Shown: positions 7,197 through 13,680 of the stretch, piece by piece | Layout of the letters: every line of letters begins with the position of its first letter | Position numbering within the stretch: position 1 is the stretch's first letter | Source: an uncultured Gammaproteobacteria bacterium | GTDB taxonomy: Bacteria > Pseudomonadota > Gammaproteobacteria > CAJQNE01 | Assembly: GCA_905479545.1 (NCBI GenBank) | Contig: CAJQNE010000114.1 | Location: 1-13,680, forward strand | DNA: 13,680 nucleotides | Direction: 5' to 3' | Notes under the pieces: model-generated | The model's input: only the letters and a program-made list of their open reading frames with translations | Told to the model about the DNA's origin: nothing | Databases searched by the model: none | Made by a program: the position numbers and the translations under genes

Positions 7197-8267
7197 ATGC
7201 CTACCGGTTTTGACTTTAAAGTCGTCGACCCTCACGTGCACCAATGGGACCCGCGCACGACACCGCGTTTAACCTCCGGCTTAGTGAAGGCCTTTGGCTG
7301 GTCACCGGGTTTGCTTAAGTTCGTTGGCAAAACACTGATGCCAAAGTCATCAGTGTTGTTCGTTGGGCCACTGGATAACGTGATAAATGCTTACCTGCCA
7401 GCCAACTATGCCGCCGACGCAGCCCGCTGTAACGTTGAGGCGCTAGTGCATGTTGAGGCGGGTTGGCACGATGAAAGCCCGTTAGGCGTGGTGGGCGAAA
7501 CGCGTTGGGTGGATTCGCTACCCTTTGGTAGCGACACCGTGAAGCTCGGCGCAATCGTTGGCAACGCTGATGTACGAGCCCCGAACTTTGCCGAGGTGTT
7601 GGATAGCCATTTGACGGCCAGCCCCAAATTCCGGGGCATACGCATGATCGGAGCCTGGCATGAGTCCAAAGAGGTGATGGATTTTCATGATGGCCCCGGC
7701 CTGTTTCGTGAACCCGCTTTTCAGGAAGGTTTCTCAGAACTAGTAAAACGCGACCTGAGCTTTGAAGCCTGGTGTTATTCAAACCAACTCGCCGATGTGG
7801 CACATTTGGCGAGTAACCAGCCGGACGGTCGGATAATGCTGGATCACTTAGGCACGCCGGTCGGAATTTTAGGTCCCTTCGGCAAAACCCACGGCCAAAC
7901 GGCGGGCGACCGAGCCGCTCTGTTCGACCGCTGGCAAGATGATATTGCCGCCGTAGCCGCGAATCCCAACGTTCACGCCAAGTTATCGGGCCTGCTTATG
8001 CCCGTACTTGGTGCGGGTTACGAGCGACGAGACTCGCTACCGCAAGCCGAAGAAATTGCTGAGCTTTTAGCACCAATGGTGGAACATGCACTGAAGGTAT
8101 TCGGTGTAGAACGTTGTATGTATGCCTCGAATTTCCCGATGGATAGAGTCTCGGCCAGTATGGAAAACATACTTGATGCCTTTGCCCTACTGGTGAAACC
8201 GCAGGGTGCAGCCGCTGTGCAGCAGGTGTTCAGCGATAACGCCAGAGCCTTTTACAAGCTGGCCTAA
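7197..8267 (+). CDS. Amidohydrolase-family metal-dependent hydrolase (COG3618-like TIM barrel, lactonase type)
   Basis: A 356-residue TIM-barrel hydrolase of the amidohydrolase 2 group. The N-terminal strand carries VDPHVHQWDP with the metal-binding HxH pair H13/H15. Further signatures are FRGIRMIG in mid-barrel, LDHLGTPVG with H217, and ASNFPMD (310-316) with D316 as probable catalytic acid. Relatives include lactonases such as L-fuconolactonase and 2-pyrone-4,6-dicarboxylate hydrolase, which open cyclic esters of sugars or aromatic intermediates; the substrate here cannot be read from sequence. No signal peptide, so cytoplasmic. The start is fixed by CGGAG at 7186-7190, six bases upstream. 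It lies on the same strand as the GMC/hydrolase giant but about 430 bases away behind a gene remnant, so it probably has its own promoter. It converges on the DUF1993 gene only 21 bases downstream. Confidence 0.85.
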   Translation: MPTGFDFKVVDPHVHQWDPRTTPRLTSGLVKAFGWSPGLLKFVGKTLMPKSSVLFVGPLDNVINAYLPANYAADAARCNVEALVHVEAGWHDESPLGVVGETRWVDSLPFGSDTVKLGAIVGNADVRAPNFAEVLDSHLTASPKFRGIRMIGAWHESKEVMDFHDGPGLFREPAFQEGFSELVKRDLSFEAWCYSNQLADVAHLASNQPDGRIMLDHLGTPVGILGPFGKTHGQTAGDRAALFDRWQDDIAAVAANPNVHAKLSGLLMPVLGAGYERRDSLPQAEEIAELLAPMVEHALKVFGVERCMYASNFPMDRVSASMENILDAFALLVKPQGAAAVQQVFSDNARAFYKLA

Positions 8268-8277
8268 CAGCAGAGTG

Positions 8278-8304
8278 CTGGTCTGGTGCTAATCACCAGG
8301 CCAG
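8278..8304. terminator. Hairpin at the convergent gene junction, candidate bidirectional terminator
   Basis: CTGGTCTGGTG (8278-8288) and CACCAGGCCAG (8294-8304) form an 11-pair stem with one G-U wobble around a 5-base loop. The hairpin lies between two convergent genes, and the loop contains the stop codon (TAG on the minus strand, 8289-8291) of the DUF1993 gene. No T-run follows on either side, so it is not a classical rho-independent terminator. It may instead block 3' exonucleases or help stop read-through. Confidence 0.4.
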
Positions 8305-8807
8305 GCTGCGCCATTCATGTAATCCATTTTCCCTAGCTTAACGCCGTTATGCCGCAGCATGTTGTAGGCGGTAACAATGTGGAAATAGAGATTCGGCAGC
8401 AAAAAATTCGTTAAGTAGTCATTGCCGACAAAACTCAACTCGCCCGATGGGGGTTTGATGGTTACCGGCTTATCCGCCGTATTGTCGTATTCAGCCTCAT
8501 TCTGAGCTTTTAAATGCGCCAGCGTCTGGTCCAAACGAGCGATCAATTCATCAAAGCTATTCGCATCGTCATTTAGTGACAGTCGCTCGTTGTCAGTCAG
8601 CCGCATAGTCATACCGCAGGCTAAATCGGTAGCGATGCGGATTTGAGCGGCGAAAGACAGCATGTCAGGGAATAAGCGGAATTGGGTCAGCGCAGCCTCA
8701 TCAACACCGTGTTCGGCGGCGTGTTTTTGGCCTATTTTTACGATGTGCTTTAGATTAGCCAGCTTATGCCGCACGACCGGTACCGCTTGCGCGTAAAGGT
8801 TTGTCAT
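8289..8807 (-). CDS. DUF1993 family protein
   Basis: A 172-residue soluble protein matching the DUF1993 pattern as I remember it: N-terminal MTNLYAQAVPVVRHKL with a helix of hydrophobic residues, FRLFPDMLSFAAQIRIATD in the first third, and C-terminal FLLPNLYFHIVTAYNMLRHNGV. The family is predicted to be an all-helical bundle related to the DinB-like fold; its role is unknown. No signal peptide or membrane segment. Its ribosome binding site is weak (GGGA about eight bases upstream of the start on the minus strand). The gene is transcribed alone, convergent with the amidohydrolase and divergent from the DUF4331 pair, with about 220 bases shared with the latter for both promoters. Confidence 0.8.
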   Translation of the reverse strand: MTNLYAQAVPVVRHKLANLKHIVKIGQKHAAEHGVDEAALTQFRLFPDMLSFAAQIRIATDLACGMTMRLTDNERLSLNDDANSFDELIARLDQTLAHLKAQNEAEYDNTADKPVTIKPPSGELSFVGNDYLTNFLLPNLYFHIVTAYNMLRHNGVKLGKMDYMNGAAWPGD

Positions 8808-9026
8808 TCGATATTCCCAGAAGTTTAGCCTACCAGTTAAAAATACCGGCTCCGCTTTATGCAGCTAGCCTAGGGCACCCAACCGCAGCTTAGCAACGTT
8901 TTGCTAACGGTAATATTGCCCATTGCAGACCAACACAGTTGATCGCTGCGAGCTTTAGTGTCAATCTGCAATTCGGGTAGTAAGTTCTGCCCAGGCCTCT
9001 TTGTAAATGACAAAACGGAGCAACCT
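8808..9026. other. Divergent intergenic region between DUF1993 and the DUF4331 pair
   Basis: 219 bases that must hold the promoters for the genes on both sides. No convincing sigma70 hexamer pair was found. It contains a perfect inverted repeat at 8890-8907, listed separately. A shorter repeat TTTGT/ACAAA (9000-9004, 9010-9014) flanks a 5-base loop just before the ribosome binding site of the first DUF4331 gene. No gene is visible: the GTG at 8958 is in frame with the downstream gene but would place non-signal sequence before a clear signal peptide. Confidence 0.5.
8890..8907. promoter_or_regulatory. Perfect inverted repeat, candidate operator
   Basis: TTAGCAA, a 4-base spacer CGTT, then TTGCTAA. 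This 18-base dyad sits roughly midway between two divergent genes, where a dimeric regulator could control one or both. It could also form a small RNA hairpin in the leader of the rightward transcript. No promoter elements could be placed reliably around it. Confidence 0.3.
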
Positions 9027-9758
9027 ATGAAAACCTTAATTCACCGCGCGGGCATGGCTGCCGCGCTCCTGCTAACACCATTGATGGTGCAGGCAGCAGA
9101 CCATCTGGATGGGCCTCAGGCATCCGCAATGCCCGCAGCTGATATTAATGATGTCTTGGCCTGGATGTCAGCGGACGCTGAAAGCCAGCCTACTTTGGTC
9201 AATTTGGTAATGACGGTATGGCCAAACGCCGGCCCGATGGCAACGTTTTCAGACTCGGTAATCTACACCTTTCACACCGGTAGCGCTGCGGGCTACGGCC
9301 AGGCCGAGACCAGCTCGAACATAGAATGCACTTTTGATGCGACGCAAAATATTACCTGCACCGTGGGCGACGTGACGGTAACCGGTGACGCGAGTAGTGA
9401 AACCGGCATCATGTCACCAAACGGTGATGTAAAAGTATTTGCCGGTTTGCGTAACGACCCGTTCTTCTTCAACCTGCGCGGCTTCCAGAACGCTACCTCA
9501 ACCGTTGCGACCGTTGCGCAGACCCTCACAGCTGACGACTTAGACTCAGATGGCTTTCCGACCGCACTGACTGCCGCTCAAGCTATGTTGGTAGCCGGTC
9601 AACTTAGTGGCAACCCGGATGACGAAGACGCCGCGGCAGAAGACTTTTTCGCAAACTTTAATACGCTCGCCATCGTCTTACAGGTAGACAAAGACTTACT
9701 CACCGCAGGCGGCTCTATCCTTAGTGTTTGGGGCAGTACCCAACTCGTATCAGAGTAA
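9027..9758 (+). CDS. Exported DUF4331-type protein, N-terminal half
   Basis: A 243-residue protein starting at ATG 9027, chosen because CGGAG (9016-9020) lies six bases upstream and the start gives a clean Sec signal peptide: basic MKTLIHR, hydrophobic AAALLL stretch, and a probable cut after VQA at residue 23. The mature protein opens with ADHLDGP, then ADINDVLAWM, NLVMTV and SDSVIYTFH, and later VKVFAGLRNDPFFFNLRGF. These resemble the N-terminal and central blocks of DUF4331 proteins, whose function is unknown. Two Cys in the ECTFD and ITCTVG segments could form a disulfide, as expected outside the cytoplasm. The C-terminal third is acidic. The next gene begins 13 bases after the stop and seems to supply the missing C-terminal block, so the two products may act as a complex. 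Confidence 0.7.
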   Translation: MKTLIHRAGMAAALLLTPLMVQAADHLDGPQASAMPAADINDVLAWMSADAESQPTLVNLVMTVWPNAGPMATFSDSVIYTFHTGSAAGYGQAETSSNIECTFDATQNITCTVGDVTVTGDASSETGIMSPNGDVKVFAGLRNDPFFFNLRGFQNATSTVATVAQTLTADDLDSDGFPTALTAAQAMLVAGQLSGNPDDEDAAAEDFFANFNTLAIVLQVDKDLLTAGGSILSVWGSTQLVSE

Positions 9759-9771
9759 GAGGAGAACCATC

Positions 9772-10413
9772 ATGAAGAAACTAATTTTACTATCTATTAC
9801 CTCCGCCGCGCTAATGACAATGGGGTCGAGCTGCTCCGATACCGAAGACCTGCCGCAAGAAGCAGAAGCTCCAGCACCGCAGCAAATTGACCGCATGGGC
9901 CGCGCAGCGATTAATACCGCTGTCACCGACCCGTTCTTTGTCGATGCCGACCTACACGGCGAGCGACAGGACGACTACAACAGCAACGACGACCCCTCAA
10001 CCTGGGACGGCGATTTCGGCGCTCAATTCAGAGGCAACATGGCTATTCTGGATGCTCTGGATGCAATTGCCGGCAACCAGTTTGCAGCTGGCGAAGACGG
10101 CTCTCGCTATAACGCGCTAAGCGGCGTATTGACTGACGACCGGCTATACGTCAACACCGATTCTGCTGCCTGCAATGTGTACCTGGGAGTTGAAGCCAAT
10201 GCCACCGAAATTATTGAAAATACCGATTGTGGCGGCCGTACGCCCTTGTATGACACCGTTGATGTCAGCTACTCGGTGCTAGCGAATGGCTCACTCGGCG
10301 ATGTAGGCGACGGCATCTCAGCTGATTTGCAAGCGACCCACAGCAACACTGTGTTTCCATTCCTGGCTGCGCCAGTGATCATGAGCACGATCGAAGAACC
10401 TGGCCCGATGTAG
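9772..10413 (+). CDS. Exported protein resembling the C-terminal half of DUF4331
   Basis: A 213-residue acidic protein. The start at ATG 9772 is supported by GAGGAG at 9759-9764 with seven-base spacing. The N-terminus MKKLILLSITSAAL is a signal peptide ending near GSSC (C21). A lipoprotein is possible, but Gly at -3 departs from the usual lipobox Leu, so attachment is uncertain. A Pro/Glu/Ala-rich linker follows, then IDRMGRAAINTAV (39-51). This matches the conserved block in the C-terminal part of DUF4331 proteins that follows the section found in the preceding gene. Further on are AILDALDAIAG, DDRLYVNT and YDTVDVSYSVL. Two Cys (in SAACN and TDCGG) may pair. It ends just before a strong terminator, so it closes a two-gene operon. 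Function unknown. Confidence 0.65.
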   Translation: MKKLILLSITSAALMTMGSSCSDTEDLPQEAEAPAPQQIDRMGRAAINTAVTDPFFVDADLHGERQDDYNSNDDPSTWDGDFGAQFRGNMAILDALDAIAGNQFAAGEDGSRYNALSGVLTDDRLYVNTDSAACNVYLGVEANATEIIENTDCGGRTPLYDTVDVSYSVLANGSLGDVGDGISADLQATHSNTVFPFLAAPVIMSTIEEPGPM

Positions 10414-10448
10414 AGGTTCTGCTCGGCTAAACGCCACAACAAAGTAAG

Positions 10449-10472
10449 AGCCGCTTTTGCGGCTTTTTCTTT
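10449..10472 (+). terminator. Rho-independent terminator of the DUF4331 operon
   Basis: AGCCGC (10449-10454), loop TTTT, GCGGCT (10459-10464), followed at once by a T-rich tail (TTTTTCTTT). A perfect six-pair GC-rich stem plus U-tract is the classical form. It lies 36 bases after the second gene's stop and separates this unit from the DUF3228 gene. Confidence 0.9.
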
Positions 10473-10539
10473 GTCTAGTCGTTAAACTTCGTGATTACAC
10501 TTCCTACTTCTCAACGCCTTACCAACCCCCGGAAACAGC

Positions 10540-11100
10540 ATGTCTATCGTCCTCAGCGATTTCGCTAAAAAGCGTCTATTCCCAAAAAATCGACTGGATA
10601 AAATTCAAGGTGTAACAACCGCTGAATTTCAGCAGTACATAAATGACCACGAGCCTCTGGATACGCTCGACGGTTACGCGCCGTTCTGCAAATTATTGGT
10701 CTACAAAAACTGGACCGACACGCGGCTGATGGCGATTGAGATTACTGATAACAATCGCCCGCAATTACGCTCCGGCTATGAAGCCCGCACCCGCAAAGAG
10801 CTGCCGGTATTGGCTCGCTGGTTTGAGGGCATTGAGCCACCGCCAGCCAGTTATTTACTGGTGATCGTCTATGACCGTGAGCAAATGCATAAAGAAGGCG
10901 ACAAAATTGATGCCGACTGGGGTGTGGTTGGCGTATTGCCCACCGCCGAGGCCCGGGAAACGCCGCTAAACCCCATCACCATTCTACGTAATGCCCTCGG
11001 CGTTGAAGAAGGCGGCTCGGGTGTTGCTATTGACCGAAAAGCCTACCAGCAAGCTGTAGACTTCTGGGACAAGCATGCTACCTGGAGAACCGAAAAATGA
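10540..11100 (+). CDS. DUF3228 family protein
   Basis: A 186-residue soluble protein that I recognise as DUF3228 from its N-terminus (MSIVLSDFAKKRLFP), the segment TTAEFQQYINDH, the ARTRKELPVLARWF block and the ADWGVVGVLPT stretch; the length fits the family. The function of DUF3228 is unknown and no catalytic motif stands out. No signal peptide or membrane segment. The ribosome binding site is weak (GGAA about six bases upstream). It lies after the DUF4331 terminator, so it must have its own promoter in 10473-10539, where I could not assign hexamers. Its stop overlaps the next gene's start through ATGA, so the two form an operon. Confidence 0.75.
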   Translation: MSIVLSDFAKKRLFPKNRLDKIQGVTTAEFQQYINDHEPLDTLDGYAPFCKLLVYKNWTDTRLMAIEITDNNRPQLRSGYEARTRKELPVLARWFEGIEPPPASYLLVIVYDREQMHKEGDKIDADWGVVGVLPTAEARETPLNPITILRNALGVEEGGSGVAIDRKAYQQAVDFWDKHATWRTEK

Positions 11101-11519
11101 GTAACCGCTGCAACCCTCAGATAATTCGGTTCTGGGCGATATTCGACCTGATAATTACCGGGATACTCGCCATACCCTTTACCGCTGAACTTTTTATTCA
11201 ACTGCTTTACACCATCAACGGCTTGCTCGGCAGCAATGGCTCACCACCGGCGTTCGATGCTATTCACTGGTTATTTGTATGTTTCACCGGCGGCCTCGGC
11301 GTGCTCTGGGCTATCGCCCGAATAAGCCAGCCCACCTCGCTCCTGAGCAAAATAGACGCAACAGGCCGACTATGGATGACGGCCCTACTGATATATTTTA
11401 TATTCCTTCGCCAAGCCCCCTTAGCGCTATTATTATTCGTTGTGAGCGAGCTAATCGGTGCCCTGCACCAGCTCTGGTCACTACGCCGGATGGCAGGGGA
11501 AAGCAAAGCAACTCGCTAA
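11097..11519 (+). CDS. Small integral membrane protein, hypothetical
   Basis: A 140-residue protein with about four predicted membrane segments, near residues 12-30, 55-74, 91-104 and 107-124, and a positively charged C-terminal tail (LRRMAGESKATR) that should lie in the cytoplasm. I do not recognise a family; it has the size and layout of small inner-membrane proteins of unknown function. The start is well supported: ATG overlaps the DUF3228 stop as ATGA, and GGAG (11084-11087) lies nine bases upstream. Translation is therefore coupled to DUF3228, implying matched expression and perhaps a shared role. Confidence 0.75.
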   Translation: MSNRCNPQIIRFWAIFDLIITGILAIPFTAELFIQLLYTINGLLGSNGSPPAFDAIHWLFVCFTGGLGVLWAIARISQPTSLLSKIDATGRLWMTALLIYFIFLRQAPLALLLFVVSELIGALHQLWSLRRMAGESKATR

Positions 11520-11547
11520 AACCACTGCTATGAACTGACAACTGACT

Positions 11548-11567
11548 GCTGACGCTGTAGCGTTAGC
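11548..11567 (+). terminator. Hairpin downstream of the DUF3228/membrane-protein operon
   Basis: GCTGACGC (11548-11555), loop TGTA, GCGTTAGC (11560-11567) form an eight-pair stem with one G-U wobble. The tail CTTATCGTCATT is only weakly T-rich. It lies 28 bases past the operon's stop and 35 bases before the RIO kinase start, so it could end the operon or sit in the kinase leader. It is preceded by a tandem AACTGAC repeat (11533-11539, 11540-11546). Confidence 0.4.
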
Positions 11568-11602
11568 CTTATCGTCATTAAGAAAACCTGCTCCAATACT
11601 GA

Positions 11603-12505
11603 ATGAAAATACCCAAACGCTTACAACCCCTGTACGACAACGGCATTATCGACGAAGTAATCCGTCCGTTAATGAGCGGCAAAGAAGCTTCGGTGTACGT
11701 GGTACGCAGCGGCAACGATATTCGCTGTGCCAAAGTGTACAAAGATGCCGCTCAGCGAAGCTTTAAAAAAGCCGTGGAGTACAACGAAGGCCGTAAAGTG
11801 CGCAACAGCCGTCGGCAACGAGCCATGGAAAAAGGGTCTAAATATGGCCGTAAGCAGATGGAAGACACCTGGCAGAATGCCGAAGTTGATGCCCTCTACA
11901 AACTAGCCGCAGCCGGCGTGCGGGTGCCCGAACCTTACGGCTGTTTCGACGGCGTCTTGTTAATGGAGTTGGTAACCGACGATGACGGCAATGTCGCTCC
12001 GCGCTTAAACGATATCAGCATGGACGAACAGCAAGCGCTGGAGGATCACCACGTAATGATGCACTACGTGGTGAAAATGCTCTGCGCCGGACTAGTCCAC
12101 GGTGACCTTTCTGAATTCAACGTATTAGTCGACGACTACGGCCCGGTTATTATCGACCTGCCACAGGCGGTGGACGCCGCAGCCAATAACAACGCCTTTA
12201 AGATGCTTAAGCGCGACGTTGACAACATGGCTGACTACTACGGCCAATATGCACCGCAGCTAATCGGCACAAAATTCGCTGAGGAAATGTGGGCACTCTA
12301 TAAAGAAAGCGCGCTCAAGCCCGACACCCTACTAACCGGCCTGGTTGCTGAGCCGACTGAAGCGGCCGATGTTGATTCGGTAATGCAGGAAATTCAGGCG
12401 GCATTTGCTGAAGAACAAAAACGTCTCGAACGGCTGGATGGCGGACCTAAAGAACAAGAAAGTGGCAAGAACGACTATTCCAGCGAAGAGTCGCGTCGCT
12501 ACTAG
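11603..12505 (+). CDS. RIO1-type atypical serine protein kinase
   Basis: A 300-residue RIO-family kinase. It has the RIO P-loop version SGKEASVYVV (25-34), ATP-anchoring K44 in CAKVYK, the catalytic loop HGDLSEFN (166-173, D168) and the metal-binding IIDLPQAVD (D185), all typical of RIO1-like proteins. RIO kinases lack the activation loop and substrate-binding lobe of ordinary protein kinases. In eukaryotes and archaea they help mature the small ribosomal subunit; the role of the bacterial versions is poorly known. The last ~40 residues are charged and probably disordered (EEQKRLERLDGG and a Ser/Glu-rich end). The ATG at 11603 has no clear ribosome binding site, although it gives a normal RIO N-terminus. 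It converges on the Nudix gene 49 bases downstream, with no visible terminator between. Confidence 0.9.
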   Translation: MKIPKRLQPLYDNGIIDEVIRPLMSGKEASVYVVRSGNDIRCAKVYKDAAQRSFKKAVEYNEGRKVRNSRRQRAMEKGSKYGRKQMEDTWQNAEVDALYKLAAAGVRVPEPYGCFDGVLLMELVTDDDGNVAPRLNDISMDEQQALEDHHVMMHYVVKMLCAGLVHGDLSEFNVLVDDYGPVIIDLPQAVDAAANNNAFKMLKRDVDNMADYYGQYAPQLIGTKFAEEMWALYKESALKPDTLLTGLVAEPTEAADVDSVMQEIQAAFAEEQKRLERLDGGPKEQESGKNDYSSEESRRY

Positions 12506-12554
12506 CTTTATTCTACCGACTTAGCAGGAAACGCCAGCTAACTTTGCCAGAACC

Positions 12555-13073
12555 TTAAACCGGCGGCCAGTCCATCGGCACGGGTTCAAAGCCCTGCGAC
12601 AACATCCAATCACGCACGGCCTCACCGGTGCCGAACGGCCAGGGGCGCAATTTATCCGGCGCAACTAAGCGATATTCGTCAAGCTCTTCGTTCAACGTTA
12701 TCTGGCCTTCAGCAGGCACATGAAAAGCGATAATTATCTGGTTCATTTGCTTAAACGTGTAAGTACCCACGAAGTTCGCCGTGGTGGCTTTAAGACCCAG
12801 CTCCTCCTCTACTTCACGCAGCACGCCGGTTTCGGCGCTCTCGTTGAACTCGAGAAAACCGGTAATCAACCCCATCATTTTTGGCGGCCAAAGCACGTTG
12901 TGCGCTAACACGACCCCGGCAGGGGTTTCAACAATGGCAGCCACGACCGGCGTTGGGTTGTTCCAGAACTGGAAATTACAATCGTCACTGCTACAGGCTT
13001 TAGCAGACACCGGATGGTCTTCCATATCGCTGCCGCATTGCGGACAGAAGTTAAACTGATCGGGCTTTAGCAT
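12555..13073 (-). CDS. Nudix hydrolase with N-terminal zinc ribbon (NudC-like short form)
   Basis: A 172-residue protein. Residues 8-34 form a zinc ribbon (C10, C13, C27, C32). The Nudix box follows as G72-x5-E78-x7-R86-E-V-x-E-E-L-G93, complete, so Mg-dependent cleavage of nucleoside-diphosphate-linked substrates is expected. The order zinc ribbon then Nudix is that of NADH pyrophosphatase NudC, but the protein lacks NudC's N-terminal domain. In place of the SQPWPFP signature it has RPWPFGTG near the C-terminus. It may therefore act on NAD(H)-like or ADP-linked compounds, but the substrate is uncertain. The start is supported by AAGG (minus strand, 13080-13083) six bases upstream. It lies 97 bases after the flavodoxin-fold gene on the same strand and could be co-transcribed with it. 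Confidence 0.85.
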   Translation of the reverse strand: MLKPDQFNFCPQCGSDMEDHPVSAKACSSDDCNFQFWNNPTPVVAAIVETPAGVVLAHNVLWPPKMMGLITGFLEFNESAETGVLREVEEELGLKATTANFVGTYTFKQMNQIIIAFHVPAEGQITLNEELDEYRLVAPDKLRPWPFGTGEAVRDWMLSQGFEPVPMDWPPV

Positions 13074-13170
13074 AATGAACCTTGATCTATTACCAAACGA
13101 TAAAAACTAACGGCAAAGGCTGGAGTGTAGAGTCTGGGCGGTATAAGCCAGCCGGGAAATTATTTAGCGG
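13074..13170. other. Spacer between the flavodoxin-fold and Nudix genes with a long inverted repeat
   Basis: 97 bases between two minus-strand genes. GGCTGG (13118-13123) and CCAGCC (13148-13153) form a six-base inverted repeat around a 24-base spacer, which is weak as a terminator. On the minus strand a poor promoter-like pair (TTGCCG, then TAATAG about 18 bases on) precedes the Nudix gene. Neither is convincing. Confidence 0.25.
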
Positions 13171-13680
13171 TTAATCACGCAGCTTAGCCGTTAGCTCCGC
13201 CACCCGCTTACCTAACGCCTTGGCAGTGGCCAAATCACCGGCAGACGGCGTCTCTTCCGGTGGAGCATTGCCACTTTGCGCCATAGCGCCGAGAAAACTG
13301 CCCATACGGTTGAGTTGGTCGGGCGTGGTGCTCAGACCATCCTCCGGGCTGGGCGGCATAACATCGCTGCCTACCCAGAGCATGGAGTGCTGGCAGGCAT
13401 ACACCACCAGCGTGGTAAGCGTTTGCAGCTTATCGCCGCTGTAGCTGCCGGAATTAGTAAAACCAGCCGCCACTTTATTGCGCCAGCGCTGCTCTAACCA
13501 ACGCTGTGAGCTGTCGTCCATAAATTGTTTAAACGGCGCAGAAACAGTGCCCATATAAGTCGGCGATCCAAACACAATAGCGTCGGCTTCGTCTAACTGC
13601 TGCCAGGTTTTGTCGCTCATGGTCTCAACATTAACCAGTACGCCATGCACAGCTGGCAGACCTGCCGCACCATCGGCAAC
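13171..13680 (-). CDS. Flavodoxin-fold NAD(P)H-dependent oxidoreductase, start beyond the window
   Basis: A partial gene of at least 170 codons running off the right edge. The frame is open to base 13680, where it reads VADGAAGLPAVHGVLVNVE, matching the first helix and second strand of a flavodoxin-like fold. The GTG at 13650 is therefore internal and not the start. The missing part should hold the FMN phosphate loop (GxTxxxA type). Visible signatures are IVFGSPTYMGTVSAPFKQFMD, AAGFTNSGSYSGDKLQTL and QHSMLWVGSD, as in the WrbA/NADPH-dependent FMN reductase group, which bind FMN and reduce quinones or similar acceptors. The C-terminal helix ends at TAA (13171-13173). The Nudix gene follows on the same strand. 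Confidence 0.8.
   Translation of the reverse strand, partial: VADGAAGLPAVHGVLVNVETMSDKTWQQLDEADAIVFGSPTYMGTVSAPFKQFMDDSSQRWLEQRWRNKVAAGFTNSGSYSGDKLQTLTTLVVYACQHSMLWVGSDVMPPSPEDGLSTTPDQLNRMGSFLGAMAQSGNAPPEETPSAGDLATAKALGKRVAELTAKLRD

Noticed and set aside
7315..7803. Minus-strand open frame of 162 codons inside the amidohydrolase gene
   Set aside because: Lies wholly under a well-supported gene; Arg/His/Pro-rich translation with no recognisable domain.
8958..9026. Upstream GTG start for the first DUF4331 gene
   Set aside because: It would add 23 residues before a clean signal peptide and lacks a ribosome binding site, while ATG 9027 has both.
13118..13153. GGCTGG...CCAGCC inverted repeat as a terminator
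   Set aside because: Six-base arms with a 24-base loop and no T-run are too weak to call.
13648..13650. GTG as the start codon of the flavodoxin-fold gene
   Set aside because: The frame stays open to the window edge with flavodoxin-like sequence, so the true start lies outside.
1..13680. Mobile elements, CRISPR arrays, tRNA or rRNA genes
   Set aside because: No transposase or integrase motifs, no spaced direct repeats, no cloverleaf or conserved rRNA sequence noticed on either strand.

Overview
The window looks like chromosomal DNA from a gammaproteobacterium, perhaps a marine Cellvibrionales-type lineage (Spongiibacteraceae/Halieaceae-like). This rests on the gene mix (RIO1-type kinase, DUF3228, zinc-ribbon Nudix, DUF1993, GMC-alpha/beta hydrolase giant), strong AGGAG-type ribosome binding sites and moderately high GC. 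The lineage is an inference. I see no tRNA, rRNA, CRISPR array, insertion sequence or phage gene.

Region 1 (6-6765, +) is the most unusual part. A 1971-residue polypeptide carries a cholesterol-oxidase-like GMC flavin oxidoreductase, a roughly 450-residue uncharacterised middle, an alpha/beta-hydrolase with Cys in place of the usual nucleophile Ser, a linker domain, and the first half of a PhoD-like metallophosphatase. It stops inside that last domain. A second gene, overlapping by 8 bases in the +1 frame and with its own AGGAG site, encodes the rest of the phosphatase, including the GDLH metal-ligand motif. The phosphoesterase site is therefore split over two translationally coupled chains, or the locus has a one-base frameshift.

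Region 2 (6766-7196) holds a decayed fragment of a CorC/HlyC-type CBS protein and then a nested palindrome ahead of the next gene. Region 3 (7197-8807) has a COG3618-type TIM-barrel metal hydrolase/lactonase (+) converging on a DUF1993 gene (-), with a long hairpin at the junction. The hydrolase lies downstream of the oxidoreductase giant and could act on its product, but nothing in the sequence proves this.

Region 4 (9027-10472, +) is a two-gene unit of exported proteins that seem to be the N-terminal and C-terminal halves of a DUF4331 protein, closed by a clear rho-independent terminator. Region 5 (10540-11519, +) is a DUF3228 gene overlapping a small membrane protein gene through ATGA. Region 6 (11603-13680) is a RIO1-type kinase (+), converging on a zinc-ribbon Nudix hydrolase (-), followed by a flavodoxin-fold oxidoreductase (-) whose start lies beyond the window edge.
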